A model generated the notes under the pieces. The model searched no databases, was not told the origin of the DNA, and saw only the letters and a program-made list of their open reading frames with translations. Positions 57,456-64,000 of a stretch of 64,000 bases of DNA are shown piece after piece. The stretch is from Pseudomonas sp. NKUCC02_KPG (lineage in GTDB: Bacteria > Pseudomonadota > Gammaproteobacteria > Pseudomonadales > Pseudomonadaceae): assembly GCF_019345465.1 (NCBI RefSeq), contig NZ_JAHKRC010000004.1:287701-351700 (forward strand), given 5' to 3'. Every line of letters begins with the position of its first letter. Position 1 is the first letter of the stretch. The translations under genes and the position numbers were made by a program.

Positions 57456-59531
57456 TTAAACCAGATGCAGCGCCGTGAGCAGCATGTCGATCAGCTTGAT
57501 GCCCACAAACGGCACCACCAGCCCGCCCACGCCGTAGATCAGCAAGTTGCGACGCAGCAAGTGCGCGGCACTGGCCGCCTGAACGCGCACCCCACGCAAT
57601 GCCAGCGGGATCAGCACCACGATGATCAGCGCGTTGAACACGATGGCCGACACAATTGCGCTTTGCGGGCTGCTCAAGCCCATCACGTTCAACACGCCCA
57701 GCTGCGGGTAGATCGACGCAAACAACGCAGGCAGGATCGCAAAGTACTTGGCCACGTCGTTGGCGATCGAGAACGTGGTCAGCGCGCCACGGGTCACCAG
57801 CAACTCTTTGCCGATTTGCACCACATCCAGCAGCTTGGTCGGATCGCTGTCCAGATCGACCATGTTCGCGGCTTCCCGTGCAGCCTGGGTACCGTCGTTC
57901 ATGGCCATGCCCACGTCTGCCTGGGCCAGGGCCGGGGCGTCGTTGGCACCGTCACCGCACATGGCCACCAGTCGCCCGTCATTCTGTTCATGACGAATGC
58001 GTGCCAGTTTTTTCTCCGGCGTGGCCTCAGCCAGCACATCATCCACCCCCGCTTCAGCGGCAATCGCAGCCGCGGTCAGCGGGTTGTCGCCCGTCACCAT
58101 CACGGTGCGGATCCCCAGCTTGCGCAACTCGGCGAAGCGCTCGCGAATACCCGGTTTCACCACGTCCTTGAGATGGATCGCACCCAGCAACTTGCCCTGG
58201 GCACAGACCAGCAACGGGGTGCCGCCGCTCTGGGCGATCTTGTCGATTTCCCGCGACAGGGCCGGCAACAGTTCGCCCCGTGTGAGGCCGACAAACGCCA
58301 GCACCGAATCCACAGCCCCTTTGCGGTACACCTGGCCGTTGTAATCGATCCCCGACAGACGGGTTTCGGCCGTGAACGGCACCGCCGTGAAGTCGGACAC
58401 CGGCAGCTCGTCCAGGCTGTGCTGGCCCCGAATAAACTCGACGATGGACTTGCCCTCGGCCGTCTCGTCCGCCAACGAAGCGCGCAACGCGCCCTCTGCC
58501 AGCTCCCTGGCCGTCACGCCAGGGGTGGCATACAAGGCCGTGCAACGACGGTTGCCGAAGGTGATGGTGCCGGTCTTGTCGAGCATCAGCACATGCACAT
58601 CACCGGCCGCTTCCACTGCGCGACCGGACTTGGCGATCACGTTGAGGCGTACCAGGCGGTCCATGCCGGCAATCCCGATCGCCGACAGCAGCCCCCCGAT
58701 GGTGGTCGGGATCAGCGTGACCAGCAGCGCCACCAGAAACACCAGCGGCAAGCTGCCACCGGCAAAGTAGGCAAACGGCTGCAAGGTCACGACCACGATC
58801 AGAAAGATCAGGGTCAAGCCGATCAGCAGGATATCCAGGGCCACTTCGTTGGGGGTTTTCTGGCGTTTGGCGCCTTCGACCAGCGCAATCATGCGGTCCA
58901 GGGTCGACTCGCCGGGGTTGGCGCTGATTTGCACCAGCAGCCAGTCACTGACCAGACGCGTGTTGCCGGTCACTGCCGAACGATCTCCTCCCGACTCGCG
59001 GATCACCGGCGCCGATTCACCGGTGATTGCCGCTTCGTTGACCGCGGCAATCCCCGCAATCACCTCGCCGTCGCCAGGGATCATCTCCCCCGCTTCGACG
59101 CGCACCACATCGCCCTTGCGCAAACGGGTGGCCGGTACTACCTCGAAACTTCCCGCAGGGGTCCGACGACGAGCACTCAGGCCCACGCTGCCAGCCTTGA
59201 GGCTATCGGCCCGGGCTTTGCCCCGACCCTCGGCCAGTGCTTCGGCAAAGTTGGCGAACAGCACGGTAAACCACAGCCACAGGGCGATTTGCACAGCCAC
59301 CCCGGTGGGCACCGCAGGCTCGGGTACAAAGCACAGCACCGTGGTGAAAATCGCAGTCAGTTCAACCACCAGCATCACCGGCGAGCGCTTGAGCTGGCGC
59401 GGGTCGAGTTTGACGAACGCTTGCAGCAGCGCCGGGCGCCAGATATCGGCAAACGAAGTTTTCGGCGACTCGGGGGCCTTGGCCTCCGGGGTTGGCGTCA
59501 ACGTTGAAACAGGAGCAGGCATAGTCATCAT
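57456..59531 (-). CDS. kdpB: KdpB ATPase subunit
   Basis: 691-residue P-type ATPase. Phosphorylation motif [10 protein letters not shown], actuator [13 protein letters not shown], hinge [16 protein letters not shown], and [19 protein letters not shown]. About seven spans. It energises K+ uptake by KdpA. ATG at 59531 has AAGGAG upstream; the N-terminal 30 residues form a proline-rich cytoplasmic extension common in Pseudomonas KdpB. A 680-codon antisense frame lies opposite and is not considered a gene. Confidence 0.96.
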   Translation of the reverse strand: MMTMPAPVSTLTPTPEAKAPESPKTSFADIWRPALLQAFVKLDPRQLKRSPVMLVVELTAIFTTVLCFVPEPAVPTGVAVQIALWLWFTVLFANFAEALAEGRGKARADSLKAGSVGLSARRRTPAGSFEVVPATRLRKGDVVRVEAGEMIPGDGEVIAGIAAVNEAAITGESAPVIRESGGDRSAVTGNTRLVSDWLLVQISANPGESTLDRMIALVEGAKRQKTPNEVALDILLIGLTLIFLIVVVTLQPFAYFAGGSLPLVFLVALLVTLIPTTIGGLLSAIGIAGMDRLVRLNVIAKSGRAVEAAGDVHVLMLDKTGTITFGNRRCTALYATPGVTARELAEGALRASLADETAEGKSIVEFIRGQHSLDELPVSDFTAVPFTAETRLSGIDYNGQVYRKGAVDSVLAFVGLTRGELLPALSREIDKIAQSGGTPLLVCAQGKLLGAIHLKDVVKPGIRERFAELRKLGIRTVMVTGDNPLTAAAIAAEAGVDDVLAEATPEKKLARIRHEQNDGRLVAMCGDGANDAPALAQADVGMAMNDGTQAAREAANMVDLDSDPTKLLDVVQIGKELLVTRGALTTFSIANDVAKYFAILPALFASIYPQLGVLNVMGLSSPQSAIVSAIVFNALIIVVLIPLALRGVRVQAASAAHLLRRNLLIYGVGGLVVPFVGIKLIDMLLTALHLV

Positions 59532-59538
59532 CGTCTCC

Positions 59539-61233
59539 TTAGAAGCCCAGGGTCAGTTGTTCAGCGATTGGGCCAAGGGCCAATGTCGGCAGAAAGGTCA
59601 GGCCGCCCACCAGCAAAATGGTCACGGTCAACAGGGCTACAAACAGCGGGCCGTGGGTTGGAAAACTGTTCTGGCCAATGGGTGCGGACTTCTTCAGCGC
59701 CAGGCTACCGGCCAACGCCAGCACCGGCAGGATGTAACCGAAGCGCCCGATCAACATGCCCAGCCCCAGCATCAGGTTGTAGAACGGGGTGTTGGCATTG
59801 AGTCCGGCAAAGGCTGAACCGTTGTTGGCACTGGCCGAGGTAAAGGCGTACAGCACCTGACTGAAACCGTGGGGCCCGGGGTTGCTGACCGAGGCCACGG
59901 CACTGGGCAGCACGGCCGCAATCGAACCCAGTACCAGCACGCCCACCGGCATCACCAGCAAGGTCACCACCAGCAGCTGGACTTCCCTGGCTTGCAGCTT
60001 TTTGCCCAGGTATTCAGGGGTGCGGCCAATCATCAGGCCGGCGAGGAACACAGCGATCAACACGTTGAGCAACATGCCGTAGAGCCCGGCACCAACGCCG
60101 CCGAAGATCACTTCGCCGACCATCATGTTGACCAGCGCCACCATCCCGGTCAGCGGGTTGAGGCTGTCGTGCATGCCGTTGACCGAGCCATTGGAGGCCG
60201 AGGTCGTGGTTTCGGTCCAGAGCACCGTGCCGGTTGTGCCGAAGCGCACTTCCTTGCCTTCCAGCGGTGCCGCCTGCTCAACCAGCGGGCTGTTGAGCGC
60301 CGGGTTCGGCTGATACTCGGCATACAGCGCAGTGCCGCCGCCGATCAGGAACAAGGCCAGCATGCAGGCCACAATCGCCCGGCTCTGGCGCAGATCCTTG
60401 ACGTAGTGGCCGAAGGTGAACACCAGCGCCACCGGGATCAGAATGATCGAGGCCAGCTCGAACAGGTTGCTCCAGGCCGTCGGGTTCTCGAACGGATGTG
60501 CCGAGTTGACGCCGAAGAAACCACCGCCGTTGGTGCCCAGTTGCTTGATCGCGATCTGGCTGGCGGCCGGGCCCAGGGGGATGACTTGATCCACACCCTG
60601 CTGGGTGACGGCATTGACGTAATGGGCAAATGTTTGCGGCACGCCCTGCCAGACCAGAAACAGCGCCAGCACGACACACAGCGGCAGCAAGCCGTAGAGG
60701 GTGGCACGGGTCATGTCGACCCAGAAGTTGCCCAGGGTATGGGCCGAGCGACGGCTGATGCCACGGCACAGTGCAACCAGTACCGCCAGGCCGGTGGCGG
60801 CGCTGACAAAGTTCTGCACGGTCAAACCGGCCATCTGGCTGAAGTAGCTCAGGCTGGCTTCACCGCTGTAGCTCTGCCAGTTGGTGTTGGTGACAAAGCT
60901 CACGGCAGTGTTGAAGGCTTGCGTCCATTCCTGCCCCGGCAACTGCTGCGGGTTAAGGGGCAAATACTGCTGAAACAGCAGAATTGCAAACAGCAGCACA
61001 AAGCCCATCAGGTTGAAGACCAGCAGGGCCAGGGTGTATTTCTGCCAGCTTTGCTCGATGCCGGGGTCTACCCCGGCGATGCGGTAGCACACCTTCTCGA
61101 CGGGCCCGAACACCGGGGTCAGCCAGGTACGCTGGCCTTCCATCACCTTGTAGTAAAAGCGTCCCAGCCACGGCGCCGGTAACAGTACCAGGGCAAAGAA
61201 GGCGAGGATCAGCCCATAGTCATAACTGTGCAT
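59539..61233 (-). CDS. kdpA: KdpA K+-channel-like subunit
   Basis: 564 residues. About ten spans with four selectivity-filter-like loops ([70 protein letters not shown]). [19 protein letters not shown] is the standard beginning; ATG at 61233 lies just after kdpF with GGAGCGGGT. Longer upstream codons belong to kdpF and its leader. Confidence 0.96.
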   Translation of the reverse strand: MHSYDYGLILAFFALVLLPAPWLGRFYYKVMEGQRTWLTPVFGPVEKVCYRIAGVDPGIEQSWQKYTLALLVFNLMGFVLLFAILLFQQYLPLNPQQLPGQEWTQAFNTAVSFVTNTNWQSYSGEASLSYFSQMAGLTVQNFVSAATGLAVLVALCRGISRRSAHTLGNFWVDMTRATLYGLLPLCVVLALFLVWQGVPQTFAHYVNAVTQQGVDQVIPLGPAASQIAIKQLGTNGGGFFGVNSAHPFENPTAWSNLFELASIILIPVALVFTFGHYVKDLRQSRAIVACMLALFLIGGGTALYAEYQPNPALNSPLVEQAAPLEGKEVRFGTTGTVLWTETTTSASNGSVNGMHDSLNPLTGMVALVNMMVGEVIFGGVGAGLYGMLLNVLIAVFLAGLMIGRTPEYLGKKLQAREVQLLVVTLLVMPVGVLVLGSIAAVLPSAVASVSNPGPHGFSQVLYAFTSASANNGSAFAGLNANTPFYNLMLGLGMLIGRFGYILPVLALAGSLALKKSAPIGQNSFPTHGPLFVALLTVTILLVGGLTFLPTLALGPIAEQLTLGF

Positions 61234-61241
61234 ACCCGCTC

Positions 61242-61331
61242 CTAGTTCCGGTCTGCGCGCAACAGCGCAACCAGCAGATAAACGAACAGCGACACTGCCA
61301 ACAGCAGCGACACCCCATCCAGAACGCCCAT
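61242..61331 (-). CDS. kdpF: KdpF small membrane subunit
   Basis: 29 residues: MGVLDGVSLLLAVSLFVYLL continues into a short basic tail ending RADRN. A single hydrophobic span, as in KdpF, which stabilises the KdpFABC complex. GGGAGAG ribosome site upstream of the ATG at 61331, and its TAG lies 8 bases before the kdpA start. First gene of the kdp operon. Size and position leave little alternative. Confidence 0.9.
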   Translation of the reverse strand: MGVLDGVSLLLAVSLFVYLLVALLRADRN

Positions 61332-61418
61332 GACAACTCTCCCAAAGCGGCACTTGCCGCGTATGGAGAGAGTGTGGGGAATGAGGCCGTAAAGGATCGA
61401 GATCGAGAGGGATGCGGG

Positions 61419-61440
61419 GGCGTAAAGAAGGCGTAAAGAA
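61419..61440 (-). promoter_or_regulatory. Tandem direct repeat, probable KdpE operator
   Basis: On the minus strand TTCTTTACGCC occurs twice in tandem with an 11-base period (61430-61440 and 61419-61429), about 90-110 bases upstream of kdpF. A related CCTTTACGGCC lies at 61386-61396. The E. coli KdpE site is likewise a T-rich TTTACACC-type tandem repeat upstream of kdpF. Assignment is inference. Confidence 0.6.
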
Positions 61441-61488
61441 GCAGGGATGCCTGCCGTAGCAGCTGCTACGGATGTGGGTGGAGGGCTC

Positions 61489-62718
61489 TTAGCGCAACAG
61501 CGGGGTGTCCAGCACCTCGGAGTGACCGCCGAGCACGCTTTCGCTCAACTGGATAAAGCTCGCGGTATTGACCTTGTCCATGCGCATCAGCGCCTGGCTG
61601 ACGTCATCCAGGGAGCGTTTATTGTGGGTCTGCAAGCGAATTTCGCGGTCCAGCGACTGCAACAGCGTCACGGCCCGCGCAACCATTGCCGGGCCTGCCT
61701 GCTGGCCGCGCAGTCGGGTGACGTTTTTGCCGGCGGCATTGAACTTGTGTTGCAGGGTCTGATAACGCTCGTCACTCATGCCGCCTGCACGACGCATCAG
61801 TTCAATGGCGTAGTACTCGCTCAAGCCTTCGCCGATCCAGTCATGGCCCGGCTCGTCATTGATGCCGCTGAACACCTGCACCACTTCACGCAACAGGGTG
61901 CTGGTACCGTTCTCACTGACCAGCGGCAGGCCGCTGTAGAGATAAATCGAGTTGCGCGCCGCTGCACCGCCCTTCCACATCGGGCTACCCGCGCCGACTA
62001 TCAGCAGCTTGGGCGGGTTGCGCGGGAATACCGCCTGGACTTGCGGCCACACAAACGTCAGCAAGGTCAGCACATCCATGCGGCGCATGCCCTGACCTTT
62101 AGGCGCACTCACCGTGACTTCGGTTTCGCCCACAGTGGTGCGACGGCTGCCCAGGTTACCCGCCAGCATCCAGCCGGTGGGCCGGTCAAACAGACGCGAG
62201 ACATCATCGATGCGAAAGCGGTTCTTGCCGATGCGCGGCCAGGCGGTTTCAACGCTTTTCCAGCCGTTGGGCAACTCGAACTCAAGACGCGACACCAGTT
62301 CAACGCCATCCTGCTGGTCGAGATTGGCAGGAGGGATCAACTGTTCGCCGCGAAACAAGGCCCACTCAGGTGTGATACGGGTATCAAAACTGCCGTTCTT
62401 GCGCGGCTGGTTCAACCGCACGCGGTAGCTCAGGCTGGCACTGCCCGGTGCGGGCCGCCACAACCCCCGGCTCCTGGCAGAAAGTTGCCACTGCCCGTCG
62501 GCCTTGAAGTCGGTGTAACTGCCCTGCTCGCCGAGGTCGAAATCCAGGCTGCGCACCGCAGAACCTTCAGCAAGGGTCAGCCGCACCTCGGCCTGGTCGC
62601 TTTGCGGCAACAGGCGCACGTGGTAGTTGAGATCGACTTTTTGCCCGGCCCACAGCGGGCCGCAGATCAGCAACAGCAACAGACTCGGGCCCAGGGGCCA
62701 TTTGTAATGCAGCGCCAT
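61489..62718 (-). CDS. Inactive-looking M61-like (gluzincin) protein
   Basis: 409-residue exported protein, signal LGPSLLLLLICGPLWAG. The N-terminal beta-rich half (VDLNYHVRLLPQSDQAEVRLTL) and the C-terminal helical half (DWIGEGLSEYYAIEL) follow the M1/M61 gluzincin layout. The expected HExxH zinc motif is replaced by REVVQVF, so both zinc histidines are lost while the downstream glutamate motif (GEGLSEYY) remains. A peptidase fold without the zinc site is likely. ATG at 62718 with AAAGGAGTG. Overlaps no neighbour; next to the cysteine-cluster gene. Confidence 0.78.
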   Translation of the reverse strand: MALHYKWPLGPSLLLLLICGPLWAGQKVDLNYHVRLLPQSDQAEVRLTLAEGSAVRSLDFDLGEQGSYTDFKADGQWQLSARSRGLWRPAPGSASLSYRVRLNQPRKNGSFDTRITPEWALFRGEQLIPPANLDQQDGVELVSRLEFELPNGWKSVETAWPRIGKNRFRIDDVSRLFDRPTGWMLAGNLGSRRTTVGETEVTVSAPKGQGMRRMDVLTLLTFVWPQVQAVFPRNPPKLLIVGAGSPMWKGGAAARNSIYLYSGLPLVSENGTSTLLREVVQVFSGINDEPGHDWIGEGLSEYYAIELMRRAGGMSDERYQTLQHKFNAAGKNVTRLRGQQAGPAMVARAVTLLQSLDREIRLQTHNKRSLDDVSQALMRMDKVNTASFIQLSESVLGGHSEVLDTPLLR

Positions 62719-62745
62719 ACACACTCCTTTGCTGCGCTGCGGCAC

Positions 62746-63195
62746 TTAACCGGCGCGGAAAATCAGATGATCTTCCCAGTCGTCTTCAGGCACGCTGCCT
62801 TCAGCAAGCATGCGCCCCGACTGCGAAATGCGTTCATGGTGTACAGCGTCCGGGTCACCGCAGACCAAATGGTGCCAGAGCGGCAAGTCCTTGCGCTCGC
62901 TGACCAGACGATAGCCGCAGGTCGGCGGCAGCCATTTGAACTCCTCGGCCTTGCCCGGCGACAGCTGAATGCAGTCCGGCACCGAATCACGACGGTTAGG
63001 GTAGTCGGTACACTGGCAGGTTTTCATATCAAGCAATTTGCAGGCAATGCGCGTGTAGTAGACGCTGTTGTCGTCTTCATCTTCGAGCTTTTGCAAGCAG
63101 CACAACCCGCAGCCGTCGCACAGCGACTCCCATTCCTCTTGATCAAGTTGATCGAGGGTTTTGCGGATCCAGAACGGTTCAACGATTGCGGCCAT
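62746..63195 (-). CDS. YcgN-type cysteine cluster protein (UPF0260)
   Basis: 149 residues. Cysteines cluster in [32 protein letters not shown] and PPTCGYR, a probable Fe-S or zinc site. This is the YcgN/UPF0260 family of unknown function, part of the wider CxxCxxCC group. Located 27 bases upstream of the M61-like gene, on the same strand, so probably co-transcribed. Confidence 0.92.
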   Translation of the reverse strand: MAAIVEPFWIRKTLDQLDQEEWESLCDGCGLCCLQKLEDEDDNSVYYTRIACKLLDMKTCQCTDYPNRRDSVPDCIQLSPGKAEEFKWLPPTCGYRLVSERKDLPLWHHLVCGDPDAVHHERISQSGRMLAEGSVPEDDWEDHLIFRAG

Positions 63196-63350
63196 GGCTC
63201 AAACATCAACATCAGGGAGTGGAAAAGGCCGCCAGTCTAGTGCCCAAGGCCCTTGGGGCCAAGGGCTTGTCGTCAGACTTGTCACCTTGACGACATCACA
63301 GTAGTTTTAGGCCCTGAATTAATACGTAACATTTACCTCAGGAAACCGCC

Positions 63351-63944
63351 ATGCCTGCTAACAGCCGTAAAGCCGATCACACGATTGACGAGCAATTTAC
63401 CCTGCGCTGGTCGCCCCGCGCCTTTGCCGACGCGACCATCGACAAAGCGACCCTGATGAGCTTTTTCGAAGCGGCACGCTGGGCGCCATCGGCCTACAAC
63501 GCGCAACCCTGGCGTTTTTTGTTTGCCCTGCGCGGCACCCCGGACTTTGACCGCTACCTGAGCCTGCTGGTGGAATTCAACCAGGGCTGGGCCAAGCATG
63601 CGGCCGCTCTGGTGGTGATTGTGTCCAAGACCACCTTTGGAGCACCGGGTACCACCGAAGAAAAGCCTGCGCCAACCCACGCCTTCGACACCGGCGCGGC
63701 CTGGGGCCATCTGGCGCTGCAAGCGCACTTGAGCGGCTGGCACACCCACGGCATGAGCGGCCTGGATTTCGAGCGGGCGCGCACAGAGCTGAAAATTCCT
63801 GAGGGTTACGCTGTGCAGGCGATGGTTGCCATCGGCAAGATCGGCGACAAGTCGACGCTGGTGGATTACCTGCAGGCCAAGGAAGTGCCAAGCCAGCGCG
63901 AGCCACTGAGCAAGCTGGTGGCTGAAGGCGATTTCAGCCTGTAA
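63351..63944 (+). CDS. Nitroreductase-family oxidoreductase
   Basis: 197 residues. WSPRAFADATIDKATLMSFFEAARWAPSAYNAQPWRFLF is the FMN-binding opening of the nitroreductase family, then DTGAAWGHLALQAHLSGWHTHGMSG in the middle. It likely uses FMN and NAD(P)H; physiological substrate unknown. ATG at 63351 with CAGGAAACCGCC upstream. Divergent from the cysteine-cluster gene. Confidence 0.92.
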   Translation: MPANSRKADHTIDEQFTLRWSPRAFADATIDKATLMSFFEAARWAPSAYNAQPWRFLFALRGTPDFDRYLSLLVEFNQGWAKHAAALVVIVSKTTFGAPGTTEEKPAPTHAFDTGAAWGHLALQAHLSGWHTHGMSGLDFERARTELKIPEGYAVQAMVAIGKIGDKSTLVDYLQAKEVPSQREPLSKLVAEGDFSL

Positions 63945-63967
63945 ATGCACCTCTTGGTGCAAACCCG

Positions 63968-64000
63968 GTAGTCGCTGGCGCAGGCTGCGAGCTTTTCAAC
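63968..64000. repeat. Possible third copy of the GTAGTCGCTG repeat, cut by the window edge
   Basis: GTAGTCGCTGGCGCAGGCTG at 63968 matches the first ten bases of the repeat at 48108 and shares GGCTGCGAGCTTT further in. It begins 24 bases after the nitroreductase stop and runs off the window, so the right arm cannot be checked. Confidence 0.5.

Noticed and set aside
57465..59507. 680-codon plus-strand open frame opposite kdpB
   Set aside because: Composition is rich in His/Gln/Arg, no domain, no ribosome site; it mirrors the strong third-position GC bias of kdpB on the other strand.
59869..61182. 437-codon plus-strand open frame opposite kdpA
   Set aside because: His/Gln-rich shadow frame; kdpA on the minus strand is unmistakable.
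61447..63240. 597-codon plus-strand open frame opposite the M61-like and cysteine-cluster genes
   Set aside because: Same pattern: antisense shadow of real genes, low-complexity Gln/His/Arg composition and no credible start.

Overview
The window is a chromosomal segment of a fluorescent-type Pseudomonas. This rests on gene content (OprI lipoprotein, CysB, Prc, KdpFABC-KdpDE, a hydroxyproline gene cluster, an Hcp/VgrG/Tle1 module), high GC content, and four copies of the paired GTGGGAGCGGGCTTGCTCGC repeat known as REP/REPIN elements in P. fluorescens-group genomes. No rRNA, tRNA, CRISPR array, insertion sequence or integrase was recognised.

Layout. 1-3.5 kb: tail of a phosphatase-like gene, then a PotB/PotC/PotA-like ABC importer and a HAD phosphatase, tightly overlapping. 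3.5-9.1 kb: quinone oxidoreductase, tail-specific protease Prc, a three-gene operon (HTH protein, unknown protein, Sel1-repeat protein) and an FKBP-type lipoprotein isomerase. 9.3-12.3 kb: a membrane-anchored di-haem cytochrome c paired with a catalase-like protein. 12.3-20 kb: an orphan type VI secretion (T6SS) cargo island, hcp - vgrG - DUF4123 adaptor - two tandem immunity lipoproteins - Tle1 phospholipase effector. 20-24.8 kb: cysB, a universal stress protein, 5'-nucleotidase, thioredoxin-like protein, PilZ-like protein and DAHP synthase. 24.8-32.7 kb: an accessory catabolic island with a LysR regulator, a polar amino-acid-type ABC importer, an M14/DUF2817 hydrolase, and a Rieske oxygenase with its own flavin/ferredoxin reductase; its substrate is unknown. 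32.7-39.7 kb: acetyltransferase, oprI facing an L,D-transpeptidase, TesA-like esterase, a YbbA/YbbP ABC pair, GreB. 39.7-44.3 kb: hydroxyproline catabolism (AraC-type regulator, epimerase, deaminase, a collapsed aldehyde dehydrogenase, D-hydroxyproline oxidase). 44.4-53.4 kb: housekeeping genes (DoxX, MltF-like transglycosylase, TatD, chemoreceptor, thioesterase, CHAD protein, patatin). 53.4-61.3 kb: the full kdp system including the tiny kdpF. 61.5-64 kb: a degenerate M61-like protein, a cysteine-cluster protein and a nitroreductase.

The most interesting points are: (1) the LysR/ABC/M14/Rieske cluster, an apparently undescribed uptake-and-oxidation pathway in which an 11-bp motif recurs at two promoter regions; (2) a 123-residue remnant of the alpha-ketoglutaric semialdehyde dehydrogenase of the hydroxyproline pathway, in which three in-frame deletions kept the frame open while the catalytic cysteine was lost; (3) the Tle1 island with a recently duplicated immunity gene and strong palindromes upstream of hcp; (4) an inverted pair of perfect DnaA boxes, with an extended single copy elsewhere; and (5) a second dispersed intergenic inverted-repeat family besides the REPINs. 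All functional assignments come from reading motifs and gene order; no database search was run.
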